The position numbers and the translations under genes were made by a program. Positions 24,064 through 35,918 of a stretch of DNA of 64,000 nucleotides are shown one piece after another. This stretch comes from Cotesia glomerata. Its lineage: Eukaryota > Arthropoda > Insecta > Hymenoptera > Braconidae. Location: NCBI RefSeq assembly GCF_020080835.1, contig NC_058159.1, forward strand, positions 31,657,525 through 31,721,524, in the 5' to 3' direction. Numbering within the stretch: position 1 is the first letter of the stretch; each line of letters starts with the position of its first letter. Below the pieces are notes generated by a model. It made no database searches and was not told the DNA's origin. It saw only the letters and a list, made by a program, of their open reading frames with translations.

Positions 24064-25888
24064 GTTGGCAAAGTTTTAGTCGACTTTCCGGCCGTACTCT
24101 CTACCTCTAGGACCACAATGGCTGCCGTGATCTAACTCGATTACCGCTGATTTGATGAATATATATATGTATATATGTATGTATATACATTTACCTAGAG
24201 CTTTGTCAGGATAAGAGGGAATTTTCGCCAGATCGCATTTAGTAGTGCCACGCATCACCGTACCCATCCAAACAGTCTCTCGTAAACTTTTGATCTTTCA
24301 AATTTGCAGCTACCATTGTCTTCAGTCTTTCCTTCAAATATTTAAATCCTTTCAGACTTTAACGTTTCTCTGAAACCCATTAACCATTTGTGTTATTATT
24401 ATTACTGTTCAGAATAATTAATATTTTATTCAACCAACTATATCACACAGATATTTATCATTTATGGTTATCTTCTGTTCAAAATTAATTACTATACCTT
24501 TCAAAGTATTAAACTTTGATGTGTCCTTACACGGATTTCCAGATATGTTCCATTAATCCTTTTAATAATGCATCGACGATTGTTAATTATTAACGACTGA
24601 CCGAAAATTTCAGTAGCTGTTCATTTATTTTTTATATTACCTGCAGAAATAATGGAATTTAAGTAGAGGAAATCGTTTGGCTTTTACGTTTCTGTTCCTG
24701 ATTTTTTTTTTTTCCTTTTTTTCTATTTAAAAAACTTTTAGCGACGACCTCAAAGGATTTGATTCAAAGTTCCATCAATTCGATTCACTACTTCTGCTAA
24801 ACTTAATAACGACTTGTTCACTAGAATTCACCCCGACAAATAAAGAGAATTAAATTTATCTCTAATATTATTCGATTATCATAATCAGTAATTAACAATG
24901 TTAAAAATCACAGATAAAAAATAAAAATAAATATCACAATAGTTATAAAAAAATGAAAAGGCTTTCGAATAACAATGAACAGGGATTAAAACTTAACAAT
25001 TAAAAACTAAATACGTTGAAAATAACAACTAAAAGTCTGACAATAAAACATTTCTATTCAGCAATTATTTATAAATTTATTTTTCTTCCTCTCTTGATTT
25101 TTTTTTTTTTTTTAATTTTTTTATCCTCTTGTTATTCGTTTTATAACTTTTCTCCTAGTCTTATTATTATTTAAAGTCGTACAAGGGACGATCCAAACAG
25201 ATGCACAAGCTCACTCAAGTGTGAAAGGATCCAAAGAATTTTATATAACTGAAAAATTTACACACGAGAACAGACATAAAAATAAGATCACTAACCCAGC
25301 TAGTATAAAATATAAATATATATATGAAAACAAAAAAAGAATATCGGTTGTCGAACCGGTTCCAAGCGATTGCGCGGCCAAGAATTGCTAATATAATGTT
25401 TTCCAGCTGAGTACTCGTTTGACCGTCACAGAACTACCGATTTTTCCGTATTAGCTACAATGTTTATTATTATTATTATTTAAATCCACTCACATTGACA
25501 CCCACACTGTCACACTGAACAGACACAGTAAACTAATTATCATTATTTAATTTATCGAGTGATTGATTGACAAATTAAAACAGTTGCCCGCGAAAATTAT
25601 CACGATGTACAATGTGATTTGAAAATATAGTAGGAGAAAAATGAAATTTTAGCGAAAATGAAATAATTAAACGGATAATATATTCACAATTGAAATAGAG
25701 TATCTGTTGTATATATACATAAATTAATATGCATTTGTATATGTATATGTATATTTATCTGGAGTCAGTGCGAGCTCAACAGAATCACGATTCGCACTGG
25801 TACGCCATCGAGCGTTGAGATACTTTACCAAACCATGTTTCATTCTGTCTCATTCTATTAAACCGGTCTGTTTCACTCGCTCTCACCT
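24064..25888 (-). other. Putative 5' leader/intron of the signal-peptide gene
   Basis: There is no coding frame. On the minus strand this lies between a possible noncoding first exon, with donor TATAG|GTGAGA at 25888, and the ATG at 24063. The stretch is AT-rich, with T-runs near 24705 and 25100. Confidence 0.3.
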
Positions 25889-26070
25889 ATAACCGTATGT
25901 GTTTGAGCGCGCGCGGCACATCATCCCCCATTCTCTAGTTCCAGTTTTCCCTCTTTCCTCCCTGCCCTTCGCGAACCACCTACACTCGCGATTTCGCGGC
26001 GCGTTGTCGATGGATTTGCCGCGCATCAGCGCATCAAGGGGTTTTGCGCGGGCGCATCACATCTAATCAT
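25889..26070 (-). promoter_or_regulatory. CpG-rich block, possible promoter and noncoding first exon
   Basis: Sharply richer in C, G and CpG than its surroundings, with repeated GCGCGC, CGCGG and GCGCATC motifs. Its left edge on the minus strand carries a donor-like TATAG|GTGAGA. Promoters of insect developmental and neural genes often look like this. The link to the signal-peptide exon downstream is inference. Confidence 0.35.
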
Positions 26071-28928
26071 ATATACTACATACCCCCCTCTTCTTATTAT
26101 TATTTTCTCTACACACTACATACATATATTTTATTTATATATATATATTAATATAAATGTCTATCCACATCAATGTTCAGCTTTTTAATAAATTATTTAA
26201 CGACAAATTACGACAGACGATAAATTAATAATTATTTCAAACTTTATTACCGGATTTTTCCGCAAAATAATCTTCAGAGATGCCTCTAAGTAACTGTAAT
26301 TAAAACCCGTTTAATTATTCCGTGGTTATGTATATATTAGTGAAATAATACCAAAGACAGATAACGATAATAATTATTAATGAGCAAAGTACTCATTCAG
26401 TGGCATACAAGTATAACTGAAAGCCACACAGGACTAATTAGTAGCTTATTTTTTTTTTTTTTTTTTTTTTTATACAATACACACCACTTTTGCATTATAA
26501 TTATTTTTAGTTTTTAGCACACACTGTGTGTTTAACATAATACCCGTTGAAATTTCTATGAATACTCGACATAATTATTTATTCCATTTTATAATGTCTT
26601 ACATAATTATTGAATAGTCGTATTTTTTTTATTAACTGTTGGCCTAATATCGAAATGTCACCATTTAAATTAAAATCGTTGAATATTCATCGCGAAAATT
26701 TTCAAAATACATGAGAAAATGAAGTATTTAAATACTGATACATACTGTACAGATATTAACAAGTGCACAATTTAAAATACAAGGATTATGCAAGATTTTA
26801 ATCGTAATCGACTTTTATTATATCGGGAATTTCGTACTTATTATTGAGATTTGCCCTCAGAAGACAAAAGTCCATTATACAGACATTAAATATTTTTATA
26901 TTAAGTATTAAATTAATTAATTAATTTTTCTATTATTCAGTAGACGTTTATAAAAAATTTTCTCCGATGATATATTTTCGAATCAACCGATTGAAATTGA
27001 GATAGGGTTCCAGGTATTCCAAAGGGTTTATTGAGACTTGAATCTGATTAGAAACTAAGTTAAAGGATAAAGGATACGATTAGATAAGAATTTAGTTTGA
27101 AATTTATTCTTTTTTTTTTTTTCAAAGTTTTCCAAAATTTTATAAGAAACTCAAACTTTAGTCCTTGTAAGTTTGATGTAAATAGATTAAAAAAATAAAA
27201 AAAAGTTTAGTAGTATATTGAATTAAGCTGACTGGAGAACAAAATAAACGGTTATTTAGATATTTACATGGACTAACTGAAGAAAAGTTTTTTTCTCTGG
27301 GGTAACATTATACGTTCGTACTGAAAGATTTCGACAGGTTATAGTTATTACGTTCTTTTAAAATCCTGTTCTAATTCTCGAGCAAATAAACGCATGATTG
27401 CTCGGCCACAGATTTACCGATCGATCGGCCGGTGGATTTGCCCAGAAAAATACAATTCGTGCGGAAACAGATGCGATTTTTAAAATGCTTTTCAGCCAAT
27501 CTCTCATACCTCTGGAATTATTTTTTTTTTTTCATCGGAAAATGAAATTTTATCATAGTTCTTTGAATTACAGATTCAAAAAAGTCAATTTTCAATATTT
27601 TATCCGTATAACTTGAAATTAATTCACAATAAATTATAAAAATTAGAGAATTCTCAGGAGTGTTTTTCCTAAAATTTATTCTATAAATATTCTATGTACC
27701 CTATATCGGTGGTATGATAATGATACAAAAAAGTAACGGAGAGAATATAGATAATACAATACTTATTCGTTCAGCATTGTAAAATAATATTAAGTATATT
27801 AGGGGTACAATGACTGTATAACCCTTAAGGCATTTCATATTTTAATATAAAGATATAAAGAATACTACAAACGTGTGTCTCGGAACAATTTAAAGTCCCC
27901 AATGAAATTCCATCTGGTATGTAGAGTATATACTACTACTACCAGTTATATATCACTTTTATAATACAGCCTCTTGGCGATATGCTAAAGTCGTGAATCC
28001 CAAAGCGACTATTTTACCACTGAAGCGAGCTTTTTTAAATCCACAATGGAAAAAGAATCCCAAGATTTTTACACCGATATCTTTTACCGAGAAGCAAACA
28101 ATCCAAACAAACATTCTTCAATCTACCTACATAGAACAAATAAATTATTTACAAAGAATTGTAATAAAAAATAACGTCCAAATTTTATTGTCAAGTGTTG
28201 CAAAACGAACGGCGTTAGTGGTAGTGGTGGTGGTTAGAACCCCCGGGCCTCGGTGCGACTTGAAAGCCTCAGACTTAAGCCTCCGTAGCATTATTTCCCT
28301 TTGCCCCTGACACTCTCGAACATCTAGCCCTATACCCTGACAACCCCGAGAGCCCCGACAGTATCCTGGCGACGTCGCCATTATTTTTGAACGCGACTAC
28401 TCACCCGGTCTTACGACCTTTCTGTCTAAACGTAAGCTTGGTGATATTTACACCGGTTTATCTTTGATTTATGCCTATTTTTTCGAGCCTCGACACCTCA
28501 CCAGAATTACTCAAGCCCGTCTGTCGGACGTACTTTTGTATTATACATATTACACACACACATACACACCAGCGTCTAAAAAAATATTATTACATTAATA
28601 AATTTAGTATATAGCTGATGACTTAAAATTGTTGTATTATTACTTAGTGCACTTGAAGGTTGTTAGAACGGCAACACTAAAAGCCCTTTTAGTTTTACTA
28701 CACGTATTCATGTATTATTATTATGTTGGCTGATGGTAGTAGTAGTTGTTACGACAAAGTATGCCTTAAGACGATTGTCTCGTATGCCCCGTGGCAAGAT
28801 TCCAATCCCGTGAATGTAAAATGAAGATAAACCCCCTGAGAGTAGGGCAGAGTAGGCCAGGGAAGTACCCATTGCACATTATGAGAGCCAGCCACGTCTT
28901 AGCCCTGAGGCATCACTACCAACACCAA

Positions 28929-28960
<32 letters not shown>

Positions 28961-31283
28961 ACCTATATAATATTAAGATTTTCTCTGGAGCTCCTGGTTA
29001 CTTACTCAGCGTTAATGTTGTCATTGTATGGTTTTATATATTGCCGGAGAGAACCCTCGTGGAAGCAAACCGAGAAATAACCACTGAATTTATTATTATA
29101 CCAATAGTTATTCACAATATGATTATCTAAACCAAGTGTTTGAGATTATTTAGAAAGACAGATAGACACTCGACTCAGAAAACTAATCTCATTCTAATAC
29201 ATTATTTATTTTAAGACATTCTTATTCCCTTTAGCATTTTTCGAGTTCCGGAAACAAAATATGATTGATGTTCTGACTACAGAGTAGGATTCACAGTCGA
29301 GATAGCGTTATTCTATTCTTATTCTTTGGGTATAAGCTGAATGAGAAAGACAAGAAAGACCGAATAAGCTAACTTTGTCTATACATATATATTAAAGTGA
29401 AAAATAAAAAGTTAACAAAACTATACTCATTCTCATTCGCGTTCGCATTCGCATTCATGGTATGCCGAGCATCACGCTCAGAGTTAAGGGTGAGGGTTAC
29501 AAAATAGGATGAATACTTTTTACTACCATTTCCAATTCATTTTACCACTCTATAAACAATGTTAACTGCGTGAATGTGTAAATAACTTATTTACGTCCGT
29601 GTTCCCGTGAAAGATTTATTAAAATATATTAAAATATCGATTTGTTTTTTTTTATTTTATTTTTTTTATGATTTTTACACATGTAAACAGCTTTCTCATA
29701 CCTCTGGCAATAATTCTAGGCATTATTTTATCCGTGTGTTACGTGTTATATGTTATGCCTGATTTTGTTTGTGTATCAAATTCGTTTAACAAAATATCAA
29801 CATTAGTATAAAATTAAAAGTAAATATATTATTCGTCTGCATCAAAGTTGAGAGAATTCGAATATTATTATTTATTTAATTAATTGAATATTTAGCTTTG
29901 AGATTGAGAAAAAATATTACTAATTAATATTTCATTAATACAGACTCATTAATTTTATATCGGAGATCCTTTTTATTAATAAATAAATGTTAAATAATTG
30001 AGAGATTTTAATTTCTCAGTAAGATAAAAATTCTTGAATTTGTATAAATATTCAGACAACGTTGAATAAATATTCAATTAATTTAACAAATCAAAGAGAA
30101 AAAGCACGTACAAATGAGTGTGTATTACCTCTTGAAAATTTCTTTAACCATGCTCGTACAGTAGATTTCGCAGATGCTCATCAACGATTCTTTGCTTGCA
30201 AAACAAACACTACTAAGTCAACGAAAGCTTGAAAACTGAATTAAAGTGAGGGCAACGGCTTCAATCCCACACCTTCTTTTAGCTTTCATTGACTTGCTAT
30301 GCTTTTATTTTACTTTTTCTACCTTTTCCTTTACTTGTACTTTTACTTTTTCAACACAATTCTAAAAAGGCTCATTCCACTAATTTGTTTACTTAAGCCC
30401 AGAAACTCATTGACGTGTGATATACGTGCATAAACTTAAATTCGTTATACTTTTTTTTTTTTTATCCTTTTTATACTTCATACCTACCAACGGACAGAAG
30501 AAAAACATTAACCTCTATTATTATTATTCAAAAGCTCTCACTTCTTTCTCTGACATTTCACTATGAATAATTATCAATGGCAAATTGTCTCGTTATTCAC
30601 TCGTTAACTTTTTAATTATTATTCATCAAATTTAGTATCGGAACAGTAGAGCTCGACGACATACACAATCAGAAATAAAGCTAGTGGATAGATAACCAAT
30701 AACCATTTTCAATAAAATAAATTCAACATTCAACAATTGGTCTTTAATAGACAATGAAAGATAAAAATAATGAACAAAAAAAAAATATTCTTCCAAGTAT
30801 ACAACAGAGCAATAATCTCTGACTGACTCTGTCAATATTGGTAACTAAAAAAAAATATGAAAGCTATGCAGTAACACCGGTGCAAATATAAATTTAATAT
30901 CTCGATAAACAAATCCATCAATTGTAAAGTTGCATTGAAAAAAAAAAAAATAATCTAACCATTAGTTTATTGTACTTTGGCTTTATTCTATGATTATTAT
31001 TTTCATCACTATTATTGAAACAGCTCTTTCAATTTTTCACCGCAGACAGACAGATTATTATTATTTGATAAATTGTCATAAAATATTGCATCAATATTGT
31101 TGTTAATAATTCTTAAACAAAACTTATGTCTAGACAGAGTAGTAAATATAAATCTAGCTTTCTATCTAAATAGATTTGGAGAAATTTAAAGACTAATTTA
31201 ATTTTCATCGACGTATCAATTTGTCTTTTTACTTTTAATGTATAATCAAAGTTTATTTTAAACGGGTTTAATTTAATACTTGC
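26071..31283. other. Noncoding stretch upstream of the retrotransposon tail
   Basis: No recognised gene. It contains a T homopolymer near 26450, a GC-richer block at 28230-28520, an (ATC)n repeat at 28929-28962 and a TCATTC/GCATTC-type repeat near 29430. The open frame of about 105 codons at 27993 has no recognisable domain and ends in a (GTG)n-like stretch. Confidence 0.45.
28929..28962. repeat. (ATC)n microsatellite
   Basis: About 11 units of ATC/CAT in a GC-moderate patch. Confidence 0.9.
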
Positions 31284-32216
31284 AATAATATTACTCAGGG
31301 TAGTGTGCTTGGACCCTTACTCTTTTCTTTATATATTTCTGATCTTGCGAAACGGTTAAAATGTAAATATTTATTTTATGCAGACGATCTAATTATATAT
31401 GCTTCATGTTGCCCATCGCAAATTAATGAATATGTTGCTATGTTGAATAATGAGATAGAAAAAATTGTTGATTGGTGCAATTTAAATTGCTTGAAATTGA
31501 ATGCTACAAAAACTAGTGCTATTATACTAGGAAGTAGGCAGAGAGTTAGCAGTAATTTTTGTAAAAGTGCCCAAAATATAATTGTCAGTAATCATGTGAT
31601 TCCATATGTACAATCAGTTAAATACTTGGGTTTGATAATTGATAATACTCTATCGTGGGAGAATCAAGTTGTAAGCGTATGTATTCGTGCGATGAAAACG
31701 CTAGCGCAACTAAAAATTAATAATGAAATTTTTAATGAACAGTTACGCATAAAATTGGTTACGACCTTGATTTTTCCCATCTTCGATTACTGCTGTGCTG
31801 CTTATACAAACATCTCAGGCAAATTACAGCATAGATTGCAGCGTAAAATAAACTCATGTATAAGATATATTTTTAAAATTTCGAGATTTGAGCACACTAC
31901 TCCGTATTATAAAAAATTAGGCTGGTTAAAACTTGATGTTAGAAGAGATTATTTCATAGCTTGTTTATTTTACAAAGAAATTAAGTTAAATTACTGTCAA
32001 TTATTTAAATCGAATTTAGAATTTCTGCCGATTGTGCTAAGGAGAGGTGACGTCAGGAATGATTATCTACGTCTGCCAAGAAGTAATTGTGCAATTTATG
32101 AAAACTCTTTCCTAATTCATGGTATAAAAGTTTGGAACTCGTTACCGGCCGAAATTACATTAATTGACAATTTCGAACAATTTCAACAGGCTTGCTATGA
32201 CTTCTTCTTACAATAA
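31284..32216 (+). pseudogene. Reverse transcriptase, C-terminal fragment
   Basis: The frame opens after a stop near 31280 and reads ITQGSVLGPLLFSLYI (RT motif B region, usually PQGSVLGPLLF). It then has the active-site box YLFYADDLIIYA with the YADD catalytic aspartates, followed by the thumb region. The C-terminal part, LRRGDVRNDYLRLPR and then GIKVWNSLPAEI, is typical of Jockey/CR1-type LINE proteins. The fragment is about 300 residues with no internal stop, which suggests fairly recent insertion. The fingers, the start of the palm and the endonuclease are absent, so it cannot act alone. In a full element this enzyme copies the element's RNA into DNA at a nicked target site. Confidence 0.9.
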
Positions 32217-32430
32217 ATGTTAATGTTATTATTTCTCTGTTAATATGTTATTATTTTAAGAATTAATATGTTCTTACTTTTAATAATTTAATATCAAATA
32301 TTTAAATTGTATTAAAAACACTGTATCAAATGTATACATGTAAATGATAAAATTTATGTATTGTTGATGGTCCTGAAGGAGCTTAGAACTCTAGGATCAA
32401 ATAAATTTTTCTATCTATCTATCTATCTAC
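31284..32430 (+). mobile_element. 5'-truncated non-LTR retrotransposon (LINE) tail
   Basis: Contains the C-terminal part of a LINE reverse transcriptase followed by a ~200-bp 3' UTR that ends in a (CTAT)n tract (32411-32429). The 3' UTR has a potential stem around TCCTGAAGGAGCTTAGAACT and CTAGGATCAAAT just before the repeat. A short tandem-repeat tail instead of poly(A), and loss of the 5' end, are typical of Jockey/CR1/R1-like insect LINEs. The upstream flank at 31260-31283 has stops in all relevant frames, so the endonuclease and the start of the RT are missing. It lies about 0.7 kb upstream of Rbbp5. Confidence 0.85.
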
Positions 32431-33148
32431 TATTAAAAATAAATATTTTTATCATCATAAGTATATATAGGTGACCGTCTTTTATTTCTCATGCAATATT
32501 TTTTCATGGCAAAAATATCTTTTTGCGGATTAATAAAGGCGGGGAGCCATATATATATGAATTTTGAAATGATACTGAAGTTGATAGACATTAGAAATTT
32601 TTTTTTTTCAATTTTAGAGCAATAAAATTATTATTAAAAAAATTCCACTTGTGAAAATTCAAAAAAATTATTAGTCGAAATTTTTTATTGTAATTAATTT
32701 AGTAGATATTTATTATTACAGTTGTCAGCTAACTTCAGTACCATATTTTGAATAAAAAATTTTCATCTTTTCCATTGTTTTAGTATCAGCAGTAGTATAA
32801 AAAGTTATAATATTTTTTTATGTATATCAGGTGAAATTCGTCATAAACATAATATAATAATATAAAATTTATTTATTACTTACTAACAATAGATAAAATG
32901 AACGTCCTTGCGATCCCAACTCAGTAAATTTTAACTCAAGAGTACACTGTGACCTACGACGCAATAACCGCTGGACGGCAGTATCGCGGTGACACCTTGC
33001 GGGCAACTGCGGAACTACTCCCTCTAACGGCTACTTCACAAGTTATTTTTGCAACACAATATATAAATATATAGATAAAGATTTAACCTGTCAGACACTT
33101 TTATAAATAAACAATAGAATTTAATTTAAAATATCATAAACATTTAAT
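32431..33148 (+). promoter_or_regulatory. Upstream region and probable promoter of Rbbp5
   Basis: AT-rich except for a GC- and CpG-richer segment at about 32900-33050, which lies just upstream of the Rbbp5 start codon. No clear TATA box is evident. Initiation from this segment is inferred from composition and position only. Confidence 0.35.
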
Positions 33149-35507
33149 ATGAATTTAGAGCTTTTGGGTAAGTATTAAATTATCAATAAATTTTATTTAT
33201 ATTATTCTGATTTATTTATTTGTATATTTTATTAGAATCATTTGGACAAAATTATCCAGAGGTAAGTTTATAAAATAATAATATTATTATTTTAAAGTGT
33301 AAATTTTTTATTAATTTGTTTTTTTTTTTTTAATAGGAATTTGATGGAACGCTTGATTGTATTTCGCTGGCAGTAACGTGTACATTCAACAAAAGAGGTA
33401 CATTGTTAGCCGTAGGCTGTAATGATGGTAGAATAGTAATATGGGATTTTTTAACTCGCGGAATTGCCAAAATAATAAGCGCTCATGTACATCCTGTTTG
33501 TTCACTCAGGTAAATATAAAAATATATTATAATAATAAAATAAATTTGTTCGAAAAAATTGCATTTTTTATTTTTTAAAATTTCTACATGTCAATTTTAT
33601 TTTTCTTATTTTTTTATCACAATTTGTTTACAAAAAAAAAAAACTGAAAAATGATCCAATATCTGCTAAATGAATTTTCATAAATATTTTTTAAATAGTT
33701 GGTCAAGAAACGGACACAAATTGCTGAGTGCATCGACAGACAACAATGTTTGTATATGGGATGTATTATCAGGAGAATGCGATCAAAAATACCGTTTTCC
33801 ATCACCGATATTAAAAGTACAATTTCACCCGAGAAATTCAAATAAATTTTTGGTCTGTCCGATGCGACATGCTGCTGTAATGGTGGATGTTGAAGGTACA
33901 CATCGTGTTATTCCCCTAGATGAAGATGTAAGTCTATTAAATAATTAATATTTTAAAAAGTTTATTTAAATTTGTTTGTAAATATTATATTACAACTTAA
34001 AACCATTATAATTGTTTGCTTTTCATAAAATATAAATGAAATATTTATAATATTCTAATTTCAGAGTGATTTAAATATCGTCGCGTCTTTTGATAGACGA
34101 GGAAGTTTTGTGTACACAGGAAACGCCCGTGGCAGAATTCTCGTTCTTGATTCCGAGACATTAACTATAAAAGCTTCTTATAAAATATCTCAGGGTACTG
34201 CTAGCAACACCGCGGTTAAGAGTATTGAATTTGCGCGCCGTGGGTCATGCTTTCTTGTCAATACTTCCGACCGAGTGATACGTGTATACGACAGCACGGA
34301 GATACTTGCTTGTGGGAAGGACGGGGAGCCGGAGCCGATACAAAAATTGCAGGATTTGGTTAACAAAACAATGTGGAAAAAATGCTGCTTTTCAGGCGAC
34401 GGCGAGTACGTTTGCGCTGGCTCTGCTAGACAACATGCACTTTATATTTGGGAAAAAAGTATCGGTAATTTAGTTAAAATATTGCACGGAACTAAAGGAG
34501 AGCTTTTGCTGGATGTTGTGGTGAGTTATATTGCATATTGAATATTATTTTAACAATTAATGAAATTAAATATAATGGTGTATAAAACTTTTAGTGGCAT
34601 CCAGTGAGACCTATAATAGCATCAATATCCTCCGGAGTGGTGTCTATTTGGGCACAGAATCAAGTTGAAAATTGGTCCGCGTTCGCCCCAGATTTCAAGG
34701 AATTGGACGAGAACGTCGAGTACGAGGAGAGAGAAAGCGAATTTGACTTGAGTGATGAAGATAAATCTGTCGTACAGGGCGAAGAGGCTCAGGATGAAGA
34801 AATCGAAGTTGACGTCGCAGCTATTGACAGAGTCGCGGCTTTTTGCAGCTCCGATGAAGAAACTGAAGATATTGGTACATTGCAATATTTGCCGATAGCC
34901 CCCGAGGTTGAAGAACCAGAAGATCAAGCTGCTGCACAAGAACCACCCAACAAAAAATATCGATCCCATGATATTCATTTGCAGAATCCACCTGAGAACG
35001 GTAACTTTTTCACTTAATCATTTATCATCTATTTTATTCAACTTTTTATTCATTAGTATTGCATATAAATCACACATGTGATGAATTTAATAAATTTAAT
35101 AAATTTAATGGACATTCATTGACATTTATTAATTAGATTTGCAAATGTTAAAAATATCCGACATATCATTTTGAATAGTAATATAATTTTATTAAAGTAA
35201 TTAATTATTGATTGAAATACGGAAAGTTTAATTGATTTAAATATTACAAAGTAATAATATTTAATTGATAAAAAATTTTAATGAAAATTTAATAATCAAT
35301 AATAATTATTATAGATTTTTTTTTTGCTATTGATTTTCTGTTTTTAACCACCGGAAATTATTTTTAAATATTTTTATTCATAGCCATATACTAATTGACA
35401 ATATCAATAATCTATTTTCAGAAACACATCCATTATTAAATAAAGGAAAAGATAAACCTGCTGCTAAAAAAGGACGTCCACGACTTGAACATCGTAAAGG
35501 AAAATAA
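33149..35507 (+). CDS. Rbbp5: RBBP5, WD-repeat subunit of Set1/MLL (COMPASS) complexes
   Basis: Seven exons join in phase: 33149-33167, 33236-33261, 33337-33509, 33699-33927, 34065-34520, 34595-35000 and 35422-35507. All have GT..AG borders, giving 464 residues. The protein starts MNLELLESFGQNYPEEFDGT, as RBBP5 does. Residues ~20-330 form the WD40 propeller (for example NDGRIVIWDF, DNNVCIWDVL, ALYIWEKS, GVVSIWAQ). Next come the activation and Ash2-binding segments: EYEERESEFDLSDEDK at ~343-358. The WDR5-binding acidic stretch EIEVDVAAIDR lies at ~370-380, then AAFCSSDEE and YLPIAPEVE. The tail is short and basic (KKGRPRLEHRKGK). RBBP5 joins WDR5, ASH2L and DPY30 to stimulate H3K4 methylation by Set1/Trx-type enzymes in the nucleus. 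At 464 residues it is somewhat shorter than the human protein, the difference being in the variable tail. Seipin follows 411 bp downstream on the same strand. Confidence 0.97.
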
Positions 35508-35587
35508 TTTTTTTTTTTTTTTTTTTTTTTTTCTTTTAATCAGTATCAATTAACATTGTTCCATCTATGTGACTTGATTTAGTATGT

Positions 35588-35593
35588 AATAAA
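35588..35593 (+). terminator. Poly(A) signal for Rbbp5
   Basis: AATAAA, 80 bp after the Rbbp5 stop codon, beyond a T-rich run. This is the usual spacing for a short 3' UTR. Confidence 0.6.
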
Positions 35594-35918
35594 TTTAAGA
35601 TATACCTTTTATATAAATAGAGTAATCTTAATTTATATACTTGGATTAATTTAGCTGATAAGTTTTATAAAAACTAGAGACCGAAGCAGGTGCTGCCGCG
35701 CGACAGAATGTGGCGAGTTTATGTACCTAAGGGATAATGATTTTGTTTTTAAAATCTCAAGTCGTTCAAAGGTTATGTTATGCTGTGTAATTTATATATA
35801 TATCCATGTCAAATAAGCAAAGACAGATAATATATAACTGAATCCAATATCTTATCGACTTGAAGATTCAGTTGAAATTTTATAAATAACAGATAGAGTT
35901 TCAGTAAAAAGAAAAAAA

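Noticed and set aside
27993..28310. 105-codon plus-strand frame
   Set aside because: The ends fall in a GTG-type repeat, there is no domain, and a minus-strand frame overlaps it.
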